Shown: positions 18,541 to 29,251 of the stretch, one piece after another
Numbering within the stretch: position 1 is the first letter of the stretch
Layout of the letters: every line of letters starts with the position of its first letter
Assembly (NCBI GenBank): GCA_937941715.1
Contig: CALDGX010000091.1
Span: 1-64,000, forward strand
DNA: 64,000 bases
Direction of reading: 5' to 3'
Source of the DNA: an uncultured Chloracidobacterium sp.
GTDB taxonomy: Bacteria; Acidobacteriota; Blastocatellia; Pyrinomonadales; Pyrinomonadaceae
The notes under the pieces: generated by a model
Databases searched by the model: none
The model's input: only the letters and a program-made list of their open reading frames with translations
Told to the model about the DNA's origin: nothing
Made by a program: the position numbers and the translations under genes

Positions 18541-19830
18541 CTATGCCGCACCGCCGGCACCGTGCGTCATTCGCATCGGATACATCGGGAATTTCGCCGT
18601 CAATTCCAGCACCTCGCGGCGCACCCTTTCCTTGACCGATTCTGATGCCGGTTCGTGGACCACCGCGGCGATCATTGCTCCGATCTCACGCATTTCGCCC
18701 TCTTTCATCCCGCGCGTCGTCAACGCCGGCGTGCCCAATCGGATGCCGGAAGCGACAAACGGCTTGTTAGTGTCAAACGGGATGGTGTTCTTATTGACCG
18801 TGATGTGGGCTTCGCCAAGTGCCTGCTCGGCAACCTTACCGGTCACACCCTTGCCGTCCAAAAACACGTCAACAAGCATTAGATGATTATCGGTGCCGCC
18901 GGAAACGATCCTGAGCCCCGAGTCCGCCAGAGTCTCAGCCAAAACTCGGGCGTTGTCGATCACCTGCTGTTGATATGCCTTAAAGTCAGTCCTCAGGGCC
19001 TCGCCGAATGCCACCGCCTTGGCCGCGATGATGTGCATTAGCGGGCCGCCCTGAACGCCCGGAAAGACGCTGCGATTAATATCGGCGGCAAACTCTTCGC
19101 GGCACAAGATCAAACCGCCGCGTGGGCCGCGAAGTGTCTTGTGCGTGGTCGTAGTAACAAACTCGCAATGCGGCACCGGCGACGGGTGCAGTCCGACCGC
19201 GACGAGCCCCGCGATGTGCGCGATGTCCGCCATGACCTTCGCCCCGACGCTCCGGGCAATTTCGCCGATGCATTCAAAATCTATCGTTCGCGGATATGCC
19301 GACGCCCCGCAGATCAGAAGTTTCGGACGCGACTCCTCGGCCTTTTGCTGCAGTTCGTCGTAATCGATCTGTTCGGTTTCGCGATTTACCCCGTAATCGG
19401 CGACCTTGTAGTTAATGCCTGAAAAATTTAGCGGATGTCCGTGCGTCAGATGCCCGCCATGGGCAAGATTCATCCCCAGGATGGTATCACCATGTTCAAG
19501 CGCCGTCATTAATACCGCCATATTTGCCTGAGCTCCGCTATGCGGCTGGACGTTGGCATGCTCGGCCCCGAATATTTCCTTCGCACGGTCGATCGCCAGA
19601 TTCTCGACCACATCGGCAAATTCGCAGCCGCCATAGTACCGCTTGGCCGGATAGCCTTCGGCGTATTTGTTCGTGAGAACGCTTCCCATTGTTTCGAGTA
19701 CGGCCTCGGAAACAAAGTTTTCGGACGCGATCAACTCAAGTCCATGGGCCTGCCGCCGAACCTCGTTGTCTAATGCCTGACTAATGATCGGGTCCGCATC
19801 CGCTATATTTGCTGTAAAAAAATTGCTCAT
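18541..19830 (-). CDS. glyA: Serine hydroxymethyltransferase
   Basis: This PLP enzyme interconverts serine plus tetrahydrofolate with glycine plus methylene-tetrahydrofolate, the main one-carbon entry point. Its 429 residues are normal. [41 protein letters not shown] and [12 protein letters not shown] are conserved. The PLP lysine is Lys231 in [14 protein letters not shown]. The ATG overlaps the stop of the upstream small gene in an ATGA, and no ribosome site of its own is visible, so its translation appears coupled to that gene. Confidence 0.97.
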   Translation of the reverse strand: MSNFFTANIADADPIISQALDNEVRRQAHGLELIASENFVSEAVLETMGSVLTNKYAEGYPAKRYYGGCEFADVVENLAIDRAKEIFGAEHANVQPHSGAQANMAVLMTALEHGDTILGMNLAHGGHLTHGHPLNFSGINYKVADYGVNRETEQIDYDELQQKAEESRPKLLICGASAYPRTIDFECIGEIARSVGAKVMADIAHIAGLVAVGLHPSPVPHCEFVTTTTHKTLRGPRGGLILCREEFAADINRSVFPGVQGGPLMHIIAAKAVAFGEALRTDFKAYQQQVIDNARVLAETLADSGLRIVSGGTDNHLMLVDVFLDGKGVTGKVAEQALGEAHITVNKNTIPFDTNKPFVASGIRLGTPALTTRGMKEGEMREIGAMIAAVVHEPASESVKERVRREVLELTAKFPMYPMRMTHGAGGAA

Positions 19831-20051
19831 AAGTATTCGATTTGAATAAGTTCTAACGGTGTTAGGCCGTGTATCCGCTTAAAAATAAATGCTCGTTGTT
19901 CCAGGTCGCTAAGTCCGGTCGGCATCCCGATTTTCGCTAACTCTATCGATGTTTCATACATTTCAGCGCACATCAGAAACCGTTCTTCGACCGACTTTGA
20001 CATCATTATATCTTGGACTAATTGCCGATTTTCGAGTGTCGTATCTTCCAT
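19827..20051 (-). CDS. Small partner protein of the nucleotidyltransferase
   Basis: This helical protein of about 74 residues starts at [40 protein letters not shown] and ends [16 protein letters not shown]. The pattern (MM.K..EERF.M...M...........L...E...F.RI.G) matches small proteins often encoded next to nucleotidyltransferase-fold genes in cyanobacteria and Acidobacteriota; this is recalled, not searched. The first codons overlap the end of the nucleotidyltransferase gene by 34 bases, and its stop overlaps the glyA start. Such overlapping pairs resemble toxin-antitoxin or MNT/HEPN-type modules, but neither motif set is clear here. An alternative start lies six codons upstream. Confidence 0.65.
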   Translation of the reverse strand: MEDTTLENRQLVQDIMMSKSVEERFLMCAEMYETSIELAKIGMPTGLSDLEQRAFIFKRIHGLTPLELIQIEYL

Positions 20052-20578
20052 TCCCCGACCTTGTCCCAAATTTTATCCAATTGAAGTCTGGTCACCCATC
20101 CCGCCACATAATCTGAATCATATTCGCTCGAGATGAGATTGGCAATATCCCTGATCTGCATCTCAGAGTCAGTGTCCCGGGCCCAATCTAATTTGGCAAT
20201 TATCAAGTCCTCTTTTGTAGTAGTCCAAAACTCAATACCGGATACTGTCTCCTTGTACCTTCTGCCGAAACTCGCGCGTGCAAACGCTGTGTCCTTCAAA
20301 ACAATGCAATCGATCTTGCCTCCGTGCTCTTGGTTTATGATATTGAACATTGAACGCCTTTGGATAGCCCTTCGAACCGATTGGTCGTTAATGTAGTAAT
20401 CATCGAAAAAAAGCCTTGTGAAAGGTTCCGCCTGGTTTTCCGCAATTCTTATCACAATGTCAACATCGCGGGTAAACCGGATCTCACCGTATGCACTCAT
20501 CGCGAACGAACCTGTAACCATGTACTCGATCCCTAGTTCATCGGCCTTTGCTACAAAATCCCGAAGAATCTCGATCAT
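20018..20578 (-). CDS. Nucleotidyltransferase-fold protein (AbiEii/DUF6036-like)
   Basis: The 186-residue product has a minimal nucleotidyltransferase core: EYMVTGSFAMSAYGEIRFTRDVDIVI supplies the GS-x-A and D-x-D metal-binding elements, and KIDCIVLKD supplies the third acidic strand. FWTTTKEDLIIAKLDWARD matches the helix typical of AbiEii/DUF6036-type proteins. The start at 20578 follows AAAAAGGAACAACC; the longer frame to 20620 adds residues overlapping another frame. Some relatives are toxins that modify tRNA or other targets, others are uncharacterised. Activity is not inferable. It lies between ligA and glyA in the same direction, with overlapping small frames on both sides. Confidence 0.75.
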   Translation of the reverse strand: MIEILRDFVAKADELGIEYMVTGSFAMSAYGEIRFTRDVDIVIRIAENQAEPFTRLFFDDYYINDQSVRRAIQRRSMFNIINQEHGGKIDCIVLKDTAFARASFGRRYKETVSGIEFWTTTKEDLIIAKLDWARDTDSEMQIRDIANLISSEYDSDYVAGWVTRLQLDKIWDKVGEWKIRHSKIGN

Positions 20579-20763
20579 GGTTGTTCCTTTTTCCATATCG
20601 AATGGCTTGATCCTGACCAAAACAGATCTTTTGGCAACGGCTCACCAGAGTATATCGTCAAGTACGACGCGGCCCGAGCATGAAACAAAGAGTCGTCGTT
20701 CTTATTTGCGATCTCAGATGCAATTTCACCGTTTGTTATTGCAGGTTTTGCTACCTGATCGCG
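20575..20763 (-). pseudogene. Possible start-less remnant upstream of the nucleotidyltransferase
   Basis: Between the ligA stop and the nucleotidyltransferase start, a minus-strand frame of 62 sense codons reads like protein: AKPAITNGEIASEIANK, then ARAASYLTIYSGEPLPKDLFW, then SIWKKEQP, ending in a TGA that overlaps the next ATG (ATGA). There is no ATG or GTG after the upstream stop, only a TTG at about codon 26. It may be the C-terminal remnant of a broken gene, or a short gene with an unusual start. Support is limited to the overlap and the residue composition. Confidence 0.25.
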
Positions 20764-20802
20764 CTATTTTGTCGGTGTCGTTAACAATATCCGATGAGTT
20801 GC

Positions 20803-23836
<3,034 letters not shown>

Positions 23837-23838
23837 CG

Positions 23839-24588
23839 CTAGCCTCGATAAAGAAGATATGCCGGCCGATCCGGGTCGCGCCGAAACGAACGGCCGACCA
23901 ATCCGGCGGCAAACGCGGCCTCAAAATCACGCCTGACCCGCAGCTGCAGTTCGAGAGCGGCGGACGGGTCTGATTCGACCAGCGTCGACCAGTCGTTGAC
24001 TATCTCGACCTCGGCCTCGGGTTCGCCGGCCACAATGTACTTTTCACCCCTCGCGAGAGCCGTCACCTTGTCACTCTCAAGGTGCCATTCGGCAAACAGC
24101 CTGTCGCTCTGCAGCCCGATCTGCTTTCCGCTTTCGGGTGATACGGCGTAGTCTGTGCCATAAAAATTGCGCTGATATTCACAGACGATCGCACCCAGTT
24201 TTTCGAGATTAAAGTAGCCGTTGCGGGCCTTGACCGGCTCAAACGTCCATTTTATGTACTTCACGCCTTCGGCCAGTGCACGCTCTCGTTGTGCCCATTT
24301 GAGCCTGGCCCCGACGCCCAAGCTCTGGTATTCGGCGCGAACGCCCGTCATATGCGAGTAAAACGCCCGCTCGCCTCGCAAAAAGGCCGGCACGCTGAGA
24401 ACGTATCCCGCAAGGCGATCGCCGTCATACGCCCCGAGCGTAAATCCGCCGGCGTTTCTCGTGACAACAAAATGCCGAACGGGAGAAAGTTCCACTTCGG
24501 GCAGTGCAAAAACCTCACGCTGCAGGTCTACACATTCCCCCAGTTGCTCAAGCGTTGTGCATTCACGAATATCAAGCTCAACGGTCAT
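23839..24588 (-). CDS. GNAT-family acetyltransferase-like protein
   Basis: The 249-residue protein resembles the COG3375-type group of predicted GNAT acetyltransferases. The acetyl-CoA-binding segment is AFYSHMTGVRAEYQSLGVGARLKWAQRERALAEGVKYIKWTF, containing a Q-x-x-G-x-G/A-like turn. It is followed by ARNGYFNLEKLGAIVCEYQRNFYG, typical of this subgroup. The acceptor is unknown. It starts the minus-strand run continuing through the Rieske protein and ligA, and diverges from the DUF4388 gene over 178 bases. Confidence 0.82.
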   Translation of the reverse strand: MTVELDIRECTTLEQLGECVDLQREVFALPEVELSPVRHFVVTRNAGGFTLGAYDGDRLAGYVLSVPAFLRGERAFYSHMTGVRAEYQSLGVGARLKWAQRERALAEGVKYIKWTFEPVKARNGYFNLEKLGAIVCEYQRNFYGTDYAVSPESGKQIGLQSDRLFAEWHLESDKVTALARGEKYIVAGEPEAEVEIVNDWSTLVESDPSAALELQLRVRRDFEAAFAAGLVGRSFRRDPDRPAYLLYRG

Positions 24589-24686
24589 TATAGTGTCTGA
24601 TCGCGGTCAATTGTGGTCTCACTCAAACTGTCGCAATTTGTCGTTCGGGTGTCAAACACGAGCCCGTTTGCGCCAAAACTTAATGC

Positions 24687-24716
24687 TTAACTTTTGCTTC
24701 CCGGTTTTGATATAAT
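24687..24716 (+). promoter_or_regulatory. Sigma-70-like promoter for the DUF4388-J gene
   Basis: TTAACT (24687-24692) and TATAAT (24711-24716), with an 18-base spacer, lie about 50 bases upstream of the ATG at 24767. The -10 is a perfect match and the -35 matches at four of six positions. Confidence 0.6.
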
Positions 24717-24721
24717 TTTAG

Positions 24722-24737
24722 TGTTCCTTTTGGAACA
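24722..24737. promoter_or_regulatory. Palindrome at the predicted transcription start
   Basis: TGTTCC, TTTT, GGAACA form a perfect 6-4-6 inverted repeat immediately after the predicted -10 element. It could be an operator or a short 5' hairpin of the DUF4388-J mRNA. Confidence 0.4.
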
Positions 24738-24766
24738 ATCACTCCGCATCATTCTCGACCGACTCA

Positions 24767-26311
24767 ATGACCGCCCCGATTCCAGAAGAGATCCACGGAA
24801 GTTTTCTGACCAATCCGTTCGCCGAGCTTGCGGCCGAGGTCGGCCAGGCGGAGCTTACCGGCAGCTTGCGAATTTCCTGCACGGGGAAAAAGTACATCGT
24901 CTATTTTGTTAAAGGCGTCGTGAGGTTTGCCGTGTCAAACGCCCGGTCCGCACGGCTTTTTGACATATTGCTCCGCCAAAAACGCCTCACCGTCGACGAT
25001 CTGAAAAAGATCCCCAATTTTGCGATCGATCATGAACTTGTCGGATTTCTCGAATCGACCGGCTTTCTCGACGCAAACTCGCGGCGTCAGCTTTACATCG
25101 AGCAGATAAAGGGTATCCTTATCGACCTTTTATCACAGCAGAAGGGCGACTGGTCGTTCACGCACCTCGCCCGCTTGCGCGACGGACTCAGCTTCGACGT
25201 CGATACCGCCCGGATCATGACAGACTATGCCCACTGTTTGCCGTTCGACACCGTGCTAAGCAGATTTCGCAGTTTGGAAGAGACGTTTGCCGTCGATCGG
25301 CAGAAGATCGAGAGATCTGAACTAACGCCCGACGAAGCGAAGGTCGCCGACTGTTTGAGCGATGAGCCCGTCACCGCCGCATCGGTGATCGCGGGATCAG
25401 GCCTGACCGAAATGGCGGCGATCAGGGCACTCTACGCCCTCTGGCTCTCGGGCCGTGCAAGAAGATCGAATTGGAACCCGGCCTTTTCGGATATGAAGAT
25501 CTCGGCGATGCTCGGCGCCGTTTTGGAACTCAAACAGGAAGCCAAGACATATTTTTCGCCGACCCTGTTCTCGAAACCCGACACCGCCATACCCGCGGCC
25601 GAACCTCAGGCCGAGGCCGCCGAACCCGAAACCCTGACGCTCGAAGAATATCTGGAACGGGTGGAAAAGGCCGAGACCCACTACGATATTCTGGGTGTCG
25701 ACCCCAAGGCCGAAACTGCCGTTTTAAAGCGGTCGTATTTCTCGCTGGCCAAAAACTTTCACCCCGATCACTTTCACAAGGACGGCGGCGAGTTGCTCAA
25801 GCGGGTCCAGGACGCTTTCACACAGTTGACCCAGGCCCACGAAGCTCTGAAAACACCGGAAAGCCGCGAGACATACGATTTCAAGATCCGCAAGGAACTG
25901 GCGGAACGTCAAAAGGCAAAGGAATCAGGGACCTACGACGAACGGAGTATTCAATTTCAACAGGCTGCAGCCAGTTTTGAGCGCGGTTACAGCCTTCTAT
26001 TGGATGACGAACCTGACGCGAGCCTTCAATTTCTTGCCCGTGCGGTGCATTTCGACCCGAATAACGCCAGGTACCACGCCTATTACGGACAGGCGTTGGC
26101 CCACGACCCGAAACACAGGCATAAGGCCGAAGGCGAAATGCAGGCCGCGGTCAAGATCGACCCGAACAATCCTAAATTCCGGCTGATGCTGGCCGAGTTC
26201 TTTATTGCAATGAAACTGATGAAGCGGGCCGAAGGCGAATTGAATCGGCTTTTGGCTATCTTCCCGAGCAATCGTGAGGCACGTGAGCTTTTGGCGAGTA
26301 TCCGGGCCTAG
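24767..26311 (+). CDS. DUF4388 - J domain - TPR fusion protein
   Basis: Residues 1-150 match DUF4388, the PatA-like N-terminal domain (HGSFLTNPFAELAAEVGQAELTGSLRIS, YFVKGVVRFAVSNA, LFDILLRQ, and QKGDWSFT). A winged-helix-like middle follows (DEAKVADCLSDEPVTAASVI). Residues about 304-372 form a J domain (HYDILGVDPKAE) with an intact HPD motif at 332-334, so stimulation of an Hsp70 is plausible. The C-terminal third is TPR-like, with DPNNARYHAYYGQAL and DPNNPKFRLMLAEFF. It is cytoplasmic and has no signal peptide. The combination suggests a regulator linking a PatA-type signalling domain to a chaperone. It is followed at 63 bases by an HD-GYP-like gene. Confidence 0.85.
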   Translation: MTAPIPEEIHGSFLTNPFAELAAEVGQAELTGSLRISCTGKKYIVYFVKGVVRFAVSNARSARLFDILLRQKRLTVDDLKKIPNFAIDHELVGFLESTGFLDANSRRQLYIEQIKGILIDLLSQQKGDWSFTHLARLRDGLSFDVDTARIMTDYAHCLPFDTVLSRFRSLEETFAVDRQKIERSELTPDEAKVADCLSDEPVTAASVIAGSGLTEMAAIRALYALWLSGRARRSNWNPAFSDMKISAMLGAVLELKQEAKTYFSPTLFSKPDTAIPAAEPQAEAAEPETLTLEEYLERVEKAETHYDILGVDPKAETAVLKRSYFSLAKNFHPDHFHKDGGELLKRVQDAFTQLTQAHEALKTPESRETYDFKIRKELAERQKAKESGTYDERSIQFQQAAASFERGYSLLLDDEPDASLQFLARAVHFDPNNARYHAYYGQALAHDPKHRHKAEGEMQAAVKIDPNNPKFRLMLAEFFIAMKLMKRAEGELNRLLAIFPSNREARELLASIRA

Positions 26312-26374
26312 TATTTATTTGCCGACGATCGATTCGCACTTGAATATTCGAATCGAAAGCACGAAACTATTTCA

Positions 26375-26950
26375 ATGCAGATTGCGCCGGCGGAGAGCCC
26401 AAGGATCGACGAGAAATTGCTGAAAACCTCATCCGAAATGGATGCCTTTGAGGGCTATGCCGAGACGCACGCGCAGCGGATGGCGTCACTCGCCGAGTCG
26501 ATAGCGGTAAGTTTGAACGTTGAACCTCATGACCGGTCACTCCTTCAGCAAGCGATAATGATCCACGACATCGGCGAGGTGCAGATGGGCCGCGAGTATA
26601 TTTCCGCGGCGAGGGCTCTCACCGACGAAGAGCGTATCGACCTCCAACGGCATCCGGTCATCGGTGAACAGGCGGCCGCAAGAATGGAATTGTCGCGGGC
26701 GGTTCAGTTGATCGTCCGCTGGCATCACGAATGGTGGTGCGGAGCAGGCTACCCGGATGCCCTCACCGGCGAAGAGATACCGTTGGCGGCACGGATCCTG
26801 CGAGTTGCCGACACATACGCGGCGTTGGTGACGCCCCGGCCGTACCGTCCCGCGATGTCGCAGGAAGAAGCTCGAAAATACATGGTCGAATGGGCCGGCA
26901 TCGAGTTTGACCCGGCCGTTGTCAAGGCCTTTCTATCGCCCAAAGCCTAG
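26375..26950 (+). CDS. HD-GYP-like phosphohydrolase
   Basis: The 191-residue protein has the metal-binding HD pair His64-Asp65 (IMIHDIGEVQ), then LQRHPVIGEQ, then WHHEWWCGAGYPD and ILRVADTYAALVTPRPYRPAMSQEEA. These match the HD-GYP pattern of cyclic-di-GMP phosphodiesterases, including the GYP triad, although the spacing before GYP differs from the usual HHE-x-x-D-G-x-G-Y-P (Trp-Cys in place of the Arg/Asp positions). It is a standalone domain with no receiver or PAS domain. Its partner may be the DUF4388-J protein just upstream. The cyclic-di-GMP substrate is inferred from family only. Confidence 0.82.
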   Translation: MQIAPAESPRIDEKLLKTSSEMDAFEGYAETHAQRMASLAESIAVSLNVEPHDRSLLQQAIMIHDIGEVQMGREYISAARALTDEERIDLQRHPVIGEQAAARMELSRAVQLIVRWHHEWWCGAGYPDALTGEEIPLAARILRVADTYAALVTPRPYRPAMSQEEARKYMVEWAGIEFDPAVVKAFLSPKA

Positions 26951-26970
26951 TTTTTTTGCTTAGAGCTCAT

Positions 26971-27903
26971 ATGCAGGTACAACACAAAGTATCGCCCCGG
27001 TCATGGCTCGCGTTCGAATTGAACGTGCTGCGCCGGGCAAAGTTTACCTCGGCGGCAATGCCTTTCACGCCGGATCCGGCACTCGGCGCATATCTTAAGC
27101 GGTGGAACGTTCGCGTTTCGGCAAATGACCCGACGCTTACCGGTTGGACACGGGCCGAGGCGGCGATCACTAATTGTGAAGTGCAGCTTTCCAATGACGA
27201 GGTCAATGCGGTTCTCGAGGATGCCTATGTACCGGGCTATAAGTTAAGTAACCCGGCGCTTTCGAATTGGTTCTCTGAAACTGATGCGTGGTGGCTGGAT
27301 AACGTGCGTCGCCGGATAGACACTCTTCCGTCGCCGACCGCCCGTGCGATCGCGAGCACCATCGCGATGGCCGCCGGCCAGTACGTGCTGTCCTTTACCG
27401 ACGACAACCGCGAGTTTCGCCAGCCGCTGTCACAGGCATTTCGCCGTTTTTGGTCTATTCAGCCAAAGCCTTTCGACAACCACGCCCGAAATTCGTCGTC
27501 AAACAGGTCGCCTGACGATTTTGTCGCTGAGAGCTTTGCTGACCTGCTTTTTTTGCGTTTGCCGCCCGCTCACGGCCAGACGACTCGTGGCTTTATGGGC
27601 CGGCGGGCCTGGACCGAGGAGTGGATCCGCGGCGGTAATGAGTTTTGGAACGAACTCGAAGCTTCGATGACGGGCCGGCTCGGAGCACCGACCGAGACCA
27701 AGTCGCAATATCTTCGACTGGTTGATGAACTGCTCCGAAAAGCCTCGCACATCGAACACTGGGCGATCGCTCACGTCGAAACTGGCTTTATCACGACCCA
27801 GGACATCGTTGAGACGATCTCGAAGATCCGCCGCGTTGACACGATCTACACCAAGGATTTTTCGGAATTATCGGGTACAAAAGCGGTCATTATCACCGCC
27901 TAG
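26971..27903 (+). CDS. D12-class DNA methyltransferase-like protein with degenerate catalytic motif
   Basis: No secure family. The order of segments recalls D12-class DNA adenine methyltransferases: RWNVRVSANDPTLTGWTRAEAAITN (residues about 45-68) resembles the N-D-hydrophobic acidic-loop region, NWFSETDAWWLDNVRRRIDTLP (99-120) resembles the insertion before the core helix, and ADLLFLRLPPAHGQ (190-203) falls where the DPPY motif is expected. Here the motif reads LPPA, without the Asp and Tyr needed for catalysis. If the relation is right, the protein is catalytically dead and may bind DNA or act structurally. The start at 26971 is chosen because the upstream five codons add little. It ends in a 4-base CTAG overlap with the convergent MFS gene. 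Confidence 0.5.
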   Translation: MQVQHKVSPRSWLAFELNVLRRAKFTSAAMPFTPDPALGAYLKRWNVRVSANDPTLTGWTRAEAAITNCEVQLSNDEVNAVLEDAYVPGYKLSNPALSNWFSETDAWWLDNVRRRIDTLPSPTARAIASTIAMAAGQYVLSFTDDNREFRQPLSQAFRRFWSIQPKPFDNHARNSSSNRSPDDFVAESFADLLFLRLPPAHGQTTRGFMGRRAWTEEWIRGGNEFWNELEASMTGRLGAPTETKSQYLRLVDELLRKASHIEHWAIAHVETGFITTQDIVETISKIRRVDTIYTKDFSELSGTKAVIITA

Positions 27904-29180
27904 CCCACCGCCGCCGGCCCGGTGTTTTCACGCGGTTGACGAACGAACCAAACCACGCCCGCCAGTGCCGACAGCACGCCCGAAACGATCGTCAGCGTCT
28001 GCGGGGTAATAAAGTACATTAGCTCGCCGGCAGCAAAGCTGGACAGTCCAAAGACGGTCATCTCGGCTCCGCGGTCAAGCGTCGATATCCTGCCCCTTAT
28101 CTGATCGGGGAGACTGCGTTGGAACATCGTTTCCTGAACGGCGTATTCGACCCCGACGATCGCCCTCGAAATAAAAGCGACTATCGCGAACAGCCAGAGC
28201 GTCGGCATAAAAGCCCCGAACGAAAATACGACCCCGTGCACGATCAGCGTCCAACCGATAAATGCCCGATTACGGCCTCGCCGATCAAGATAAACAGATG
28301 TCCGGTGGGCGATCAGCATCCCGAACGCCAGCCCCAGTCCGGTCGCAAACCATAGCGCACCGACCGCCGCGTCCGGATTCCATCCTTCGACGGAAGCAAA
28401 GTGAACGCCGCCGATCCGCTCGAAAATGATATTTATCGACCCGCCGCCGGTCGCCCATATCACGTTCATGATCAGGATCGTCGCCGCAAATCTGTCGGTC
28501 AACGCATATTTGACGCCCTCACGGAGTTCGGTCATAAATGGCGACCGATTGGCTTTCGACGCCATTCGTTCGGCGGTCTCGTCATCGCGGGTCGCCTCTT
28601 CCGGGATCAGCCAAACCGTGTACGCCGAGGCCAGGAATGAAAGTGCGTTGATGATGAACGCGGCTTTGTAGCCCAGATACGCCGCCGCCCACCCGCCAAG
28701 CGCCGATCCGATCGCCATGAGAAGAAACCGTGTCGAAAAGAGCAGGGCCGTACCGGCCAAAAGCCCTTCTTTGCCGGTAAGATTCGGAGCCGCGGCATTT
28801 TTGGCACCGTCAAAAAATGCCCCGAACGTATGCAGCAACACCGTGGCAAGATAAGCGATCCAGAGGTCTTCAGCGTTTGTTACAAACAGGAATGCGAGGG
28901 CGATCAGCCCGCGCGCGAGATCGGTGGCGATCATCACCTGCCGCCGGGAAAACCGGTCGACAAATGTGCCGGCGATCGGCGACATTATCGCAAAAGGGAT
29001 CAGTCTCGCGACAAAGAACAACCCGGCGGCCGTCGGCGATGCGTCAGACACGTGACGCACCAGGCCCAGCCCGGCGATAAAATTGAACCAGTTGCCGAGT
29101 TCTGAAATGAATTGTCCGGCCAGCAGATTGCGGAAATTGCGGTTTCCCCTGATCAGTTGTCCGTAGGTCAGCGACTGCAT
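27900..29180 (-). CDS. MFS transporter (EntS-like group)
   Basis: The 426-residue protein has about 11-12 hydrophobic helices and the MFS loop motif DRFSRRQVM between helices 2 and 3, with a counterpart in DRRGRNRAF. Conserved stretches such as NLLAGQFISELGNWFNFIAGLGLV and FFDGAKNAAAPNLTG fit the MFS_3/EntS-like group that includes siderophore and drug exporters. The substrate is not inferable. It lies 71 bases downstream of the Fur-like-controlled PepSY gene on the same strand, so export of an iron-related compound is possible. A 7-1-7 palindrome overlaps its start codon. Confidence 0.88.
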   Translation of the reverse strand: MQSLTYGQLIRGNRNFRNLLAGQFISELGNWFNFIAGLGLVRHVSDASPTAAGLFFVARLIPFAIMSPIAGTFVDRFSRRQVMIATDLARGLIALAFLFVTNAEDLWIAYLATVLLHTFGAFFDGAKNAAAPNLTGKEGLLAGTALLFSTRFLLMAIGSALGGWAAAYLGYKAAFIINALSFLASAYTVWLIPEEATRDDETAERMASKANRSPFMTELREGVKYALTDRFAATILIMNVIWATGGGSINIIFERIGGVHFASVEGWNPDAAVGALWFATGLGLAFGMLIAHRTSVYLDRRGRNRAFIGWTLIVHGVVFSFGAFMPTLWLFAIVAFISRAIVGVEYAVQETMFQRSLPDQIRGRISTLDRGAEMTVFGLSSFAAGELMYFITPQTLTIVSGVLSALAGVVWFVRQPRENTGPAAVG

Positions 29181-29192
29181 TCTATTAGAATG
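29178..29192. promoter_or_regulatory. 7-1-7 palindrome overlapping the MFS start codon
   Basis: CATTCTA T TAGAATG is a perfect inverted repeat whose left end is the MFS start codon read on the minus strand. It lies in the 71-base gap to the PepSY gene and could be an operator or a ribosome-blocking hairpin. Confidence 0.4.
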
Positions 29193-29251
29193 TGGCTTTA
29201 GCCTGTGATACGCAAGCAGTCGGATCGGGCCATCGACAGTCGCTTACGGGC

